Of a stretch of 64,000 nt of DNA, positions 44,171 to 55,451 are shown in pieces. Below the pieces are notes generated by a model, which worked only from the letters and a program-made list of their open reading frames with translations, ran no database searches and was not told the DNA's origin. The position numbers were made by a program, and so were the translations under genes. The DNA is from Perkinsus olseni (lineage: Eukaryota; Perkinsozoa; Perkinsida; Perkinsidae), in the NCBI GenBank assembly GCA_013115135.1, contig JABANP010000057.1, positions 62,001-126,000 of the forward strand, read 5' to 3'. Each line of letters starts with the position of its first letter. Position 1 is the first letter of the stretch.

Positions 44171-45217
44171 CCACCTAGAGAAAGACGTCCTAAGGCCGCG
44201 AGCGGAAAAATGAGAGAAAAACGTGGAGCAGGAGCGCGCTGCTCGTGAGAGTCACACCGACAGGGCAGTCGAGCAGTATTGCTCAGCGTCGACGGTCTGC
44301 AGCTCGGTACGCTCCGAACGTACGAGCGGCAATACATCGAGTGTAGGGCCGACAGATGTGACTGGCGCAATCTACGATGGGGTAGTGAAACGCAGGTGTC
44401 AGTGGTATGGCGATCCGGGCTCCCCCACAAGTGGGGACCCTGCCCGGATCGCAAGGTTACGTTAACTGTGTAATACTCGCCGGCGGGCGTGCGCGGTTGA
44501 CGATGCGCAGTGGCATGGAGCGCGCGCCCTGACAGGTTTGGCGGTGTTGCGAGGCAAAGTACGCAACAAGAAACCGATTGTGGCCCGCGAGGGCATAATG
44601 ATGAATATCAGGATATAATTTATACGCCGAACAACCCACCGGCTAGAGAAGAGCAGTGCTAACTCGCTCATGGCGTATAACCGCACGGACGCGGCTGTGG
44701 CGTGCCCTTTCTCGCGTATGTTAGCGCGCGCCCGTAATCCCCAATTTTGCCTCCTGCGGCGGAGCCAGGAACCTCGAGCATTCGAGCGGCTAGGCTATGG
44801 CTCTGTAGGCACTGTGGAGTCTTGTGGCGAAGATCCAAGCGAAACCCGTTGCATCTGAGTACTCTACAGCGAGGATTCGCAAAGTGTCAAACGTGCGCCA
44901 TTTTGAAGGCGGAGCGTAGTTCTGTCTCTTTTTTTGCGCCACGTCACGCGCGCGGCCCATGGAAATAGGTTAGTGTTTTGGTGTAAACGTTTCGTTTAAG
45001 ACGAGATATAGCAGTGACACCATTTTATTTTAAGTAGAGTCGATTTGCAAAGTTTCAGCGAATTTTAACGGCTGGGAGTCGAGAAGGGTGTCTGGGTATA
45101 GCTTGGAACCTTTAGATATAGACGGTCACTCTCCCGACCATTTAGCGCGCGCCTCGCTGGGGCCCTTCCCGCTCGGCGACATTTCCCTGGGCATACAGCA
45201 TGGCGCTAAACCCCCGT
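44171..45217. repeat. Array unit 2, type B (1047 bp)
   Basis: It starts CCACCTAGAGAAAGACGTCC. The hairpin is at 44410-44452 (11-bp arms GCGATCCGGGC / GCCCGGATCGC plus an inner CCCC/GGGG stem). TTAGCGCGCGCC motifs lie near 44723 and 45143. It is nearly identical to unit 3. Confidence 0.9.
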
Positions 45218-46264
45218 CCACCTAGAGAAAGACGTCCTAAGGCCGCGAGCGGAAAAATGAGAGAAAAACGTGGAGCAGGAGCGCGCTGCTCGTGAGAGTC
45301 ACACCGACAGGGCAGTCGAGCAGTATTGCTCAGCGTCGACGGTCTGCAGCTCGGTACGCTCCGAACGTACGAGCGGCAATACATCGAGTGTAGGGCCGAC
45401 AGATGTGACTGGCGCAATCTACGATGGGATAGTGAAACGCAGGTGTCAGTGGTATGGCGATCCGGGCTCCCCCACAAGTGGGGACCCTGCCCGGATCGCA
45501 AGGTTACGTTAACTGTGTAATACTCGCCGGCGGGCGTGCGCGGTTGACGATGCGCAGTGGCATGGAGCGCGCGCCCTGACAGGTTTGGCGGTGTTGCGAG
45601 GCAAAGTACGCAACAAGAAACCGATTGTGGCCCGCGAGGGCATAATGATGAATATCAGGATATAATTTATACGCCGAACAACCCACCGGCTAGAGAAGAG
45701 CAGTGCTAACTCGCTCATGGCGTATAACCGCACGGACGCGGCTGTGGCGTGCCCTTTCTCGCGTATGTTAGCGCGCGCCCGTAATCCCCAATTTTGCCTC
45801 CTGCGGCGGAGCCAGGAACCTCGAGCATTCGAGCGGCTAGGCTATGGCTCTGTAGGCACTGTGGAGTCTTGTGGCGAAGATCCAAGCGAAACCCGTTGCA
45901 TCTGAGTACTCTACAGCGAGGATTCGCAAAGTGTCAAACGTGCGCCATTTTGAAGGCGGAGCGTAGTTCTGTCTCTTTTTTTGCGCCACGTCACGCGCGC
46001 GGCCCATGGAAATAGGTTAGTGTTTTGGTGTAAACGTTTCGTTTAAGACGAGATATAGCAGTGACACCATTTTATTTTAAGTAGAGTCGATTTGCAAAGT
46101 TTCAGCGAATTTTAACGGCTGGGAGTCGAGAAGGGTGTCTGGGTATAGCTTGGAACCTTTAGATATAGACGGTCACTCTCCCGACCATTTAGCGCGCGCC
46201 TCGCTGGGGCCCTTCCCGCTCGGCGACATTTCCCTGGGCATACAGCATGGCGCTAAACCCCCGT
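45218..46264. repeat. Array unit 3, type B (1047 bp)
   Basis: A near-identical copy of unit 2 with the same length, hairpin at 45457-45499. The B-B juxtaposition breaks the A-B alternation, pointing to a recent unequal exchange. Confidence 0.9.
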
Positions 46265-47300
46265 CCACCTAGAGACCGAACGTCCAGAGGCCGCTAGAAG
46301 CTTAAATAGGGGCAAGAACTATCGCAGAGATAGCAGGGAGAGTTCGGAGAGACGGCACGAGAGGCTCGTCGCCGCCGAAATTGTACCGGAAGGCCGTTGC
46401 AGTCCTGTACCCAAGAGGGCGAACGGGCAAGGCTGCAGCGAAGCGATCGACGAGCAACGAGCTAAAAAAACAGAGTGACACAGAAATACAGCGGGGAACT
46501 TGATACGCATAGAGCGGTCCGGGTAAGCGCCCACACGTGGTCTCTTACCCGGACCGCAGAAGGTAATGTTTGAGGTTCGGAAGATGGTGGGCGTGCGCTA
46601 ACGAAGCTGCGCAGTTGTACGTCGCGCGCGGCTGTCCCTGTCGTGCGGCCATGTTGTGCGGTGCATTTAGCGCGCGCCCGCCGAGCAGGCTGGACGGTGT
46701 ACAGCTCTGTAGGGGCATATATGCGAGGGAAGAGTGGAAAAAAGCAGATGCTCATGGACGAAAGAAGTGTTGGGGGGAGCATGGCGCATATGGGAGCCGT
46801 GGTAGTCCACGAACGACGTACGCAAGCTCCCGCACGGTGTGTGCAGCGCAGTTGGCGCCATACGAAGCGGATAGTCGGCCAGTACGTTGAACAGGTTGCT
46901 AGAAGTTTGTTTACGAACTTTCACGCCACCAGGGCCCCGCCTTGTGGAGATATACGCGCGTGACGTCGATGCAAAGAGCGAAAAGTGCAAAACATGCGGC
47001 GTGACGTGAGCGGAGCGATTGTCCCGTAGTGACGTAACTTTACACACTTATTTTGAGCTAACTAGGCTATAGATTGACACCGGGACAAGTCGAATGTGAT
47101 TTTTTTTGGGGTATGTGTAATCGTGCAAAGTTTGAGGAAAATTGAATGGTAAACAGCGAAAAAGACCCTTCGTTGCTGCAGTCCGGTAGTAGGATCAAGC
47201 GGTGAGGATCACCCGAAAAGCGCGCGCCCGCACGGGCCCCTCCCCGCGCGGGCGAACAGTGTGTGAATGGGTGGGGGTGGGATCGCCGCTTTTCCACCGT
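46265..47300. repeat. Array unit 4, type A (1036 bp)
   Basis: Matches unit 1 with small indels in A and G runs. Hairpin at 46514-46557. It keeps the three TGACGT sites. Confidence 0.9.
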
Positions 47301-48319
47301 CCACCTAGAGAAAGACGTCCTAAGGCCGCGAGCGGAAAAATGAGAGAAAAACGTGGAGCAGGAGCGCGCTGCTCGTGAGAGTCACACCGACAGGGCAGTC
47401 GAGCAGTATTGCTCAGCGTCGACGGTCTGCAGCTCGGTACGCTCCGAACGTACGAGCGGCAATACATCGAGTGTAGGGCCGACAGATGTGACTGGCGCAA
47501 TCTACGATGGGATAGTGAAACGCAGGTGTCAGTGGTATGGCGATCCGGGCTCCCCCACAAGTGGGGACCCTGCCCGGATCGCAAGGTTACGTTAACTGTG
47601 TAATACTCGCCGGCGGGCGTGCGCGGTTGACGATGCGCAGTGGCATGGAGCGCGCGCCCTGACAGGTTTGGCGGTGTTGCGAGGCAAAGTACGCAACAAG
47701 AAACCGATTGTGGCCCGCGAGGGCATAATGATGAATATCAGGATATAATTTATACGCCGAACAACCCACCGGCTAGAGAAGAGCAGTGCTAACTCGCTCA
47801 TGGCGTATAACCGCACGGACGCGGCTGTGGCGTGCCCTTTCTCGCGTATGTTAGCCCGCGCCCGTAATCCCCAATTTTGCCTCCTGCGGCGGAGCCAGGA
47901 ACCTCGAGCATTCGAGCGGCTAGGCTATGGCTCTGTAGGCACTGTGGAGTCTTGTGGCGAAGATCCAAGCGAAACCCGTTGCATCTGAGTACTCTACAGC
48001 GAGGATTCGCAAAGTGTCAAACGTGCGCCATTTTGAAGGCGGAGCGTACGCGCGCGGCCCATGGAAATAGGTTAGTGTTTTGGTGTAAACGTTTCGTTTA
48101 AGACGAGATATAGCAGTGACACCATTTTATTTTAAGTAGAGTCGATTTGCAAAGTTTCAGCGAATTTTAACGGCTGGGAGTCGAGAAGGGTGTCTGGGTA
48201 TAGCTTGGAACCTTTAGATATAGACGGTCACTCTCCCGACCATTTAGCGCGCGCCTCGCTGGGGCCCTTCCCGCTCGGCGACATTTCCCTGGGCATACAG
48301 CATGGCGCTAAACCCCCGT
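47301..48319. repeat. Array unit 5, type B (1019 bp)
   Basis: Like units 2 and 3 but with a 28-bp deletion after GCGGAGCGTA. Hairpin at 47540-47582. The deletion is shared with unit 7, marking common descent. Confidence 0.9.
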
Positions 48320-49353
48320 CCACCTAGAGACCGAACGTCCAGAGGCCGCTAGAAGCTTAAATAGGGGCAAGAACTATCGCAGAGATAGCAGGGAGAGTTC
48401 GGAGAGACGGCACGAGAGGCTCGTCGCCGCCGAAATTGTACCGGAAGGCCGTTGCAGTCCTGTACCCAAGAGGGCGAACGGGCAAGGCTGCAGCGAAGCG
48501 ATCGACGAGCAACGAGCTAAAAAAACAGAGTGACACAGAAATACAGCGGGGAACTTGATACGCATAGAGCGGTCCGGGTAAGCGCCCACACGTGGTCTCT
48601 TACCCGGACCGCAGAAGGCAAAGTTTGAGGTTCGTAGGATGGTGGGCGTGCGCTAACGAAGCTGCGCAGTTGTACGTCGCGCGCGGCTGTCCCTGTCGTG
48701 CGGCCATGTTGTGCGGTGCATTTAGCGCGCGCCCGCCGAGCAGGCTGGACGGTGTACAGCTCTGTAGGGGCATATATGCGAGGGAAGAGTGGACAAAGCA
48801 GATGCTCATGGACGAAAGAAGTGTTGGGGGAGCATGGCGCATATGGGAGCCGTGGTAGTCCACGAACGACGTACGCAAGCTCCCGCACGGTGTGTGCAGC
48901 GCAGTTGGCGCCATACGAAGCGGATAGTCGGCCAGTACGTTGAACAGGTTGCTAGAAGTTTGTTTACGAACTTTCACGCCACCAGGGCCCCGCCTTGTGG
49001 AGATATACGCGCGTGACGTCGATGCAAAGAGCGAAAAGTGCAAAACATGCGGCGTGACGTGAGCGGAGCGATTGTCCCGTAGTGACGTAACTTTACACAC
49101 TTATTTTGAGCTAACTAGGCTATAGATTGACACCGGGACAAGTCGAATGTGATTTTTTTTGGGGTATGTGTAATCGTGCACAGTTTGAGGAAAATTGAAT
49201 GGTAAACAGCGAAAAAGACCCTTCGTTGCTGCAGTCTGGTAGTAGGATCAAGCGGTGAGGATCACCCGAAAAGCGCGCGCCCGCACGGGCCCCTCCCCGC
49301 GCGGGCGAACAGTGTGTGAATGGGTGGGGGTGGGATCGCCGCTTTTCCACCGT
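48320..49353. repeat. Array unit 6, type A (1034 bp)
   Basis: Close copy of unit 4. Hairpin at 48569-48612. Confidence 0.9.
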
Positions 49354-50373
49354 CCACCTAGAGAAAGACGTCCTAAGGCCGCGAGCGGAAAAATGAGAGA
49401 AAAACGTGGAGCAGGAGCGCGCTGCTCGTGAGAGTCACACCGACAGGGCAGTCGAGCAGTATTGCTCAGCGTCGACGGTCTGCAGCTCGGTACGCTCCGA
49501 ACGTACGAGCGGCAATACATCGAGTGTAGGGCCGACAGATGTGACTGGCGCAATCTACGATGGGGTAGTGAAACGCAGGTGTCAGTGGTATGGCGATCCG
49601 GGCTCCCCCACAAGTGGGGACCCTGCCCGGATCGCAAGGTTACGTTAACTGTGTAATACTCGCCGGCGGGCGTGCGCGGTTGACGATGCGCAGTGGCATG
49701 GAGCGCGCGCCCTGACAGGTTTGGCGGTGTTGCGAGGCAAAGTACGCAACAAGAAACCGATTGTGGCCCGCGAGGGCATAATGATGAATATCAGGATATA
49801 ATTTATACGCCGAACAACCCACCGGCTAGAGAAGAGCAGTGCTAACTCGCTCATGGCGTATAACCGCACGGACGCGGCTGTGGCGTGCCCTTTCTCGCGT
49901 ATGTTAGCCCGCGCCCGTAATCCCCAATTTTGCCTCCTGCGGCGGAGCCAGGAACCTCGAGCATTCGAGCGGCTAGGCTATGGCTCTGTAGGCACTGTGG
50001 AGTCTTGTGGCGAAGATCCAAGCGAAACCCGTTGCATCTGAGTACTCTACAGCGAGGATTCGCAAAGTGTCAAACGTGCGCCATTTTGAAGGCGGAGCGT
50101 ACGCGCGCGGCCCATGGAAATAGGTTAGTGTTTTGGTGTAAACGTTTCGTTTAAGACGAGATATAGCAGTGACACCATTTTATTTTAAGTAGAGTCGATT
50201 TGCAAAGTTTCAGCGAATTTTAACGGCTGGGAGTCGAGAAGGGTGTCTGGGTATAGCTTGGAACCTTTAGATATAGACGGTCACTCTCCCGACCATTTAG
50301 CGCGCGCCTCGCTGGGGCCCTTCCCGCTCGGCGACATTTCCCTGGGCATACAGCATGGCGCTAAACCCCCGTC
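49354..50373. repeat. Array unit 7, type B (about 1019 bp), right end of array
   Basis: Carries the same 28-bp deletion as unit 5. Hairpin at 49593-49635. The array stops at GTCCACC (50372-50377), where the next unit would start; beyond it the sequence is unrelated. Confidence 0.9.
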
Positions 50374-50797
50374 CACCAAGATCGCCACGATATAGTAGCG
50401 ATCACATCACAATCCTTTGTAAGGACAGAATCTAAACCTTCAAAAGTCCGCGGAGAGGAATCTAGAGGGTTCGGGAGGGTGGGAGGGTGGTCGCTGCTCG
50501 TTAACTTGTCAAGTGATTTGGAAAGGTCCGTTCCCGTGTTTGTTGGGAAAGTGTAAGGTTCGCTGCTGTTAGCGTTTGAGTTGTGAAGGCAGAGAGCGTG
50601 AAAGGAGAGACTGAAGGGTGGAAGGAGCGTGGACAGGAGCCGAGGTAGCAGTTCTTTGGTTTAATTGAGGAATCGATCACAATGGCGCGCGGACTTTTTC
50701 TTTGAGGTCATCGACGTGTAGCGGTCGTGGACCTCGGTGCGCGGTGTTGTAGTATAAAAGTCGTAGGTCGTTTTCGTTTTTAGTTGAGTATAAAACC
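50374..50797. other. Spacer between the array and the next gene
   Basis: About 425 bases, no gene recognised. It contains a G-quadruplex motif at 50473-50487 (GGG runs separated by A, T, A) and purine-rich sequence up to the ATG at 50798, so it may be a promoter region. Confidence 0.4.
50473..50487 (+). other. G-quadruplex-forming motif
   Basis: Four GGG runs with single-base loops (A, T, A). It lies 96 bp past the array edge and about 310 bp upstream of the next ATG on the same strand. Confidence 0.6.
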
Positions 50798-52039
50798 ATG
50801 TTACAGGGAATGGACCCGGCAGAAGCTGCGGAAGTGGCGAGAACACAGTTTTGCCAGATAACCTTGGACGATGTGTTAGATGGGGATTACTCAGGACCAG
50901 TTGGTGGGCGGAAAGCTCCAACGGAAGGGTGCTATATATTGGGCACGTAAGTAGGGAGTTAGTGGTCGAAACGTTCAAGTTGAAACGTGAAAAGTTGAAG
51001 AGTTGAGGTTGAAATTAAAGTTTCACCTTTTAATTTTGAAGTTGCGTATTGTGAATCACAATTTGTGACATATAGTTGACCTATTGTTAGTGCTACTTTT
51101 AGAGGGTGTAGCATTTAATGTGGTAATATGTCCTTGTCGCAGGCTACTATCAATTAAAAAAAATAAGGCCATCCAAGTTTCGAGAGGCGTTCCAACTGGC
51201 ATAGCAAAGAGGATGAAAAATGAGGCCGTATACGAGCGGGCTTTATTGTTCGGGTAAGGCAATATGTGTTTGAAATAGTGAGTCAGAAAATTGTGAAACA
51301 ATGTTTGAAGCAAGTTGTTTCGAAAGAGGAGCAGGAAATGAAAGTTTTACATAAGCGGCGTAAGGTAGGGACGTTCGTCATGTACGGATTCGTAGCTTAC
51401 TCCGCAACACGTGTATGTCACATTTCTGTTGTAGCGAAGCAGCTAGTTTGCGCGTTTCTAGATGGCGCGTACGGTAGATGCTGTTTGATATTATTAAACA
51501 AAGGCGATGCTAAGAAAGTTCTGCCTCATCGGTCTGAGGTAAGTTCATTTGTTCCTAGTTCTACCTACTGTGTGAGCGATATTTTGTGAAATGGCGAGGT
51601 ACAATTGGGGAAAGGCGTCGTTGTATTGGAACCTATGTTTAAGACTGGGGAGTATTTGTCGAACAGTTCGACGCCTATAATTACGACGGCATGTTGCTTG
51701 GTTGCAGCTCATATTCAAGGTCTGCCGAAAATACCAATTATCACAGTAGGACGGGATAATTTAAACCTGCACCGTGGGTCGAGAAGCGCGAATCCTTTAG
51801 GTCCCAAGTAACGGCAGCTTCTATGGCTTCACTCTACGGTCGGCTAAAATATCTTTCACATTTACAGTTTTCGAATTAAGTTGTGGTGGCATTCTATGTG
51901 ATTCGGCATGCCTGCCCAACTCTATTGGAGAAGGGTGTGTGAGTGTTTATCGTGGCCGGAAAGCTGGGTAATCGAGCAGAGTTATTGCATATCTTGTTCA
52001 TATACTTTTCCTCAGATACACCGTGTGCACAAGGGTTCA
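50798..52039 (+). CDS. Multi-exon gene, 5' part; possible OB-fold/zinc protein, interrupted by a retroelement
   Basis: Exon 1 (50798-50946) opens MLQGMDPAEAAEVARTQFC and is spliced over a 196-nt intron to exon 2 (from 51143; LLSIKKNKAIQVSRGVPTG). A further exon reads KVGTFVMYGFVAYSATRVC and CCLILLNKGDAKKVLPHRSE. A 60-nt intron (51539-51598) joins VQLGKGVVVLEPMFKTGEYL, IITTACCLVAAHIQGLP and PIITVGRDNLNLH. Then come FELSCGGILCDSACLPNSI, CVSVYRGRKAG and, after an intron ending CTCAG, YTVCTRV, where the retroelement starts at 52040. The beta-rich G-x-V-V-V-x-x-P pattern followed by clustered Cys suggests an OB-fold with a zinc site, a guess only. The frame of the exon 2-3 joint near 51254 is not resolved. 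The position just upstream of a Helitron Rep gene suggests it may belong to the Helitron. Confidence 0.4.
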
Positions 52040-52226
52040 GTGAAGGTCCGGGCTTTGCCTGGAGCAAGTTCAAGCAAGCGTAGCAAGCATCGTTTGTGCG
52101 CGAGCTATTCGCGCGCCCCCGTAATCGACCAAAGTGGTAGCAACGATATGTTGCGTTCGTGGTTGTAAGGAGCGGAACCCGGCGTGAGAAGGTCTTCCGG
52201 GCCGGTTCCGAGGAAATTTTTCTTTT
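52040..52226 (+). repeat. Split direct repeat A1
   Basis: Begins GTGAAGGTCCGGGCTTTGCC and ends AATTTTTCTTTT. Its pair A2 is at 56026-56212. It marks the left element boundary. Confidence 0.9.
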
Positions 52227-52983
52227 GGTTCGCCGCGTTGGATCCTCTCGCTCACTCGTCACCTAGCGCTTCTCGTACGTCTGCTCGTTGATTGTTCGTT
52301 GAATTGCTGCTCGTTGAATTGCTGCTCGTTGAATGTTCGCCGCGCCTATACGTCCAGTCGCCTTCGCCTAGACCTGTTGACATCGTTGCTCGCTGAGTCT
52401 TCGTGTTTCTTGTACGTCTCGTCTCTCGTGTTCAGGAATTATTCGATCAATTTATTCGCACTGTGGTGGCAAAGGTGTGGCTCGCTGGTTGTCACACCTT
52501 GACTCACTTGGTCAGACGTCCTGTGGGAGGGAACTGCCGCTCGCATCCGGTACAGGATTGATCTGTCATGACTCTCCAGCTTCGGGAGCGAGCTGTTTGT
52601 AGACCACAGACGGTGGTTACTGGTCCCCTTGGGGAGGTTTCACTCTCTGAGACACGCCCTTGAGCGTCGACTCGGGAGTAAGCGGTCCTCTCGCTTGACC
52701 CCGGTGCCTGAATAGGCTTGGGATGGGCTTCGTTTAAGCTCTGAGCAGCCCGTGATACTGACCGAGGTCCAGTGTGGGCCACAGTGCAGCCGCTGCACTC
52801 GGTAGTTGACGCCATGAAAAAGATGGCGCGGATTCAAAGCGGCAGCCTCCCGGCAAGAAGCAGCGGCACTGAGCTGCGCTGGTTCTCTCGCATCTTTAAT
52901 TGATTCCGACTCTACTTATGATCGTTTTTATGCACTCCCGGTTTGAGTTCAGCGAGTGGAGCTCAATGCCCCAGGTTCGTTAG

Positions 52984-53853
52984 TTGTGCTTGGGGTTCCG
53001 CATGGTTCCTGGGGAGCGCTCCGTGGAGGGCAGGCGCAAGAATCGTGCCCGTTATCGTGCTAAGCGCGCGAGGGCGGCGGAGACTGATCGGCCGATCCCG
53101 CCCTTGCCGGTCGCCTCTTTTGCCGGTTCGCCACAACACGACGATGTAGGTGGGAGCTCTACACTTCACTCCTGGGAGGCTAACACTCCCGACGTGTTCG
53201 CTTCTTTTCCTCCTGAGTCGATCCCACCAGTAGATGGTACTGGGTTCCCTGACCTCTCTCAGTGGGATGGAGATATCGCATTTTCACCACGGTAAGAGAA
53301 GCTATCCTTGGCTCTTGCGAAGGCCGTCCGAGCCAAGGCGGAGGCCTGGGTTAGGCGTCCTGAGGTGCGGAATTTCCTGCTCCGTTATGAGCAAGCTTCG
53401 AGGTTGGAACAGACCGAGATGGCGAACAAGTGGGTCGCATTGGAGATCGAGTGTGAATCCGAGCAATTAGCTGCCACTCTCGCTCGCTTGCTGGAGTCCA
53501 CGGGTTTGGGTAGCTCCGAAACGCTTCTACAGTCTGCTTCACCGATCTCGCCGATCCGTGGCAGATTGCTGGAGTCAAGGGTCACGTGGCCAGGAGAAGG
53601 CCCCGAGGATTGTGGTATTGCTGCGGTGGCGATGAGTGGCATGCCGCTGGGGCTCAGCGTCCCCTTCCCCGAGGATCTGCGGACATGGCCAGCCTTCCAT
53701 GAACAATCTCTTCGCCCAGGGGAGCCTGAGGTCATACGGTGGAAAGGTCTGCCCGATAGTGATCTCCTCCCTCTCGTCCGCAAGCCGATGACAGCGTCAT
53801 GGCTAACCTACTCAATGAGCAGATACAGCGTGAGCTTGAGACCGGGAAGATAA
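52984..53853 (+). CDS. Gag-like region of the retroelement
   Basis: Two adjoining frames: 52984-53295 (basic start RRKNRARYRAKRARAAE, then PPLPVASFAG) and 53308-53853 (KAVRAKAEAWVRRPEVRNFL, YEQASRLEQTEMANKWVALE, LLESTGLGSSETLLQ). They are separated by a single stop region. Its place before the RT fragment and its helical, basic character suit a gag-type protein of DIRS-like elements, but no zinc knuckle is seen. About 760 bases between A1 and this region hold an untranslated leader with an 18-bp GCTCGTTGAATT-type tandem repeat at about 52282-52336. Confidence 0.45.
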
Positions 53854-54311
53854 TATCTGTAAATAGATCGGAGTTCGGAAGATTGGGGGACTGGGGATAA
53901 GTCAGGCCAATGTCGTCTGGAAAGACCCTGCTCACAGCAAGATTCGTATCATCAAGAACTGCAGGACGTCGGGGGTCAACCATGCGTCACGCATGCTGAC
54001 GACTACGTTGTACCCGGGCCTTCCCCAGATACGTCTGTTACTGCGCGAAGTGGGCCCAGGATCGGCTCTGGCCGAATACGATGTGAGTTCTGCGTTTAGA
54101 ACTCTGCAGCCGCATCCGTTAGAGCATCGGTTTCTAGCCCTGCGAGATTCCCCCCCATATTACCGGAATTCGTAATGTTACTGCTGATGTGATTAGCAGA
54201 TCTACCCGTGCGTCGATTCTTGCTAGTGCCCCGCCTGGCTGGACGTACCTTGATCTTGCTCAGATTCCATCTGTCAGGAACCTGTTGCATTGTTCTGATG
54301 GCGGCTTGTAG
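53799..54311 (+). pseudogene. Remnant of reverse transcriptase and RNase H with the catalytic core deleted
   Basis: The frame starting ATGGCTAACC (about 53799) gives LLNEQIQRELETGKI, a typical DIRS RT start. After a frame break come SKIRIIKNCRTSGVN and ALAEYDVSSAFRTLQPHPLE (about 54060-54125), the first catalytic Asp region. The sequence then jumps to NVTADVISRSTRASILASAP (from about 54172), which matches the C-terminal ADxLSR part of RNase H. The YxDD palm motif and most of RNase H are missing, so an internal deletion plus frame breaks have killed this gene. It cannot support retrotransposition by itself. Confidence 0.75.
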
Positions 54312-54431
54312 TGTTATCATCATCTACTGTGCTGTTTCTGTCGTAGTACAGTACTGCTAGTGCTGCTTGGGTTGGCGGGGGGTACTCGTGAGCATGGGGT
54401 TGTGAGTCTTGCTCAGGCTTCTCTGTAATTG

Positions 54432-55451
54432 ATGCCGAAGAAATCCCAACTTCCTTCTCATTTGCTCGAGTTTTATGCGGCAGAAGCGGCGGCGACTCCG
54501 GAGGATCGGGCGAGAGCCAACTCCCGTCTCCTGGAGTCCTCTCTCAAACCCAGGACAATGGCATCTTATCAGACACCTCTGCGTTTTTACGAGATGGGGT
54601 TCGGTACTATATCTCCTTCGAACCCGGTCACTCCGGAGCGATTGGTCTCTTTCATTCGTGGGCTGACAGGTAGCCGGGAGATCACTTCTGGCACAGTACG
54701 GAAGTATACTTCGGCGGTGCGCACGATGGGTATGGTTCGAACTGGCACGAGCATCCCTCCAGAAGGGGAGGCTCTGATTTCTCGAGCTCTGGCTAGTGCT
54801 GATCGTATCCTCTTGGATAAGGACAAGCCGAAGAAGCAGGCCGCGCCTTTATGTCAGGAATGCCTTCAATCTCTCGCGGACATGCAGCTCACTCCCGGTG
54901 GTTTGCGTGATCAGCTTCGTTCTGCCGTGTTGGTGGCATCGATCTTCATGCTCCGCTTCGACCAGTTGCCCGGCCTCATCCGTGCGGACATTTCTTGGGA
55001 GTCGAGCTCTGAGGGATTGCTGGTCTCTGTAATCTTCCACGATACCAAGACTGCTTCTCGCGAGGAGCGGCAGACCTTATGTACGGAAGGGATATTTTGT
55101 AGAAGGACGTGGTGCATAGCTCATTATTTGGTCAGTGCTTGTCGAACACGCGCCGATGGTGGGGATGAGCGTATCTTTCCTTCGTTGAAGAGCGCCACTT
55201 TCGGGAAGGAGCTGCGAGCCTTCTTATCTGCTGAGTTTCCTTCGAAGGTTTTGTCTTGGGATATTCCTAACATTACCGGCCATAGCATGAGGCGTTCGGG
55301 TGCTTGTGCTCTGTTGGCTAACAATGTTCCGGCGGAGCAGGTTCGGGTTGCGGGCAACTGGAGGTCACGAGCTTGGGAGGAGTATGGCCTTCCTGAGATA
55401 AAGCGGCAGTGCAGAGGACATGCTGCAGAAATTCTTGGCTCGCCGGCATAA
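54432..55451 (+). CDS. Tyrosine recombinase of the retroelement
   Basis: 339 aa, uninterrupted, ATG 54432 (MPKKSQLPSHLLEFYA) to stop 55449-55451. The N-terminal SAM-like core-binding part reads SSLKPRTMASYQTPLRFYEM and SFIRGLTGSREITSGTVRKY. The catalytic half has the first Arg in LRFDQLPGLIRADI, the H-x-x-R box in GHSMRRSGACALLANNVP, a Trp-containing GNWRS in the third position and a candidate nucleophile Tyr in WEEYGLPE. It would integrate the circular double-stranded DNA intermediate of the element by site-specific strand exchange without target duplication. It is the only intact gene of the element and could act in trans if expressed. Confidence 0.88.
   Translation: MPKKSQLPSHLLEFYAAEAAATPEDRARANSRLLESSLKPRTMASYQTPLRFYEMGFGTISPSNPVTPERLVSFIRGLTGSREITSGTVRKYTSAVRTMGMVRTGTSIPPEGEALISRALASADRILLDKDKPKKQAAPLCQECLQSLADMQLTPGGLRDQLRSAVLVASIFMLRFDQLPGLIRADISWESSSEGLLVSVIFHDTKTASREERQTLCTEGIFCRRTWCIAHYLVSACRTRADGGDERIFPSLKSATFGKELRAFLSAEFPSKVLSWDIPNITGHSMRRSGACALLANNVPAEQVRVAGNWRSRAWEEYGLPEIKRQCRGHAAEILGSPA

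Noticed and set aside
43188..50154. Many repeated open frames of 60-170 codons on both strands within the array
   Set aside because: They recur only because the units repeat, overlap each other in several frames, change length with indels between copies and show no domain.
52038..52140. Homology between retroelement repeat A and array unit B (GCGCGCCC-CGTAAT block)
   Set aside because: The shared word is about 12-15 bases of simple GCGC sequence; flanks do not align, so it is probably coincidence.
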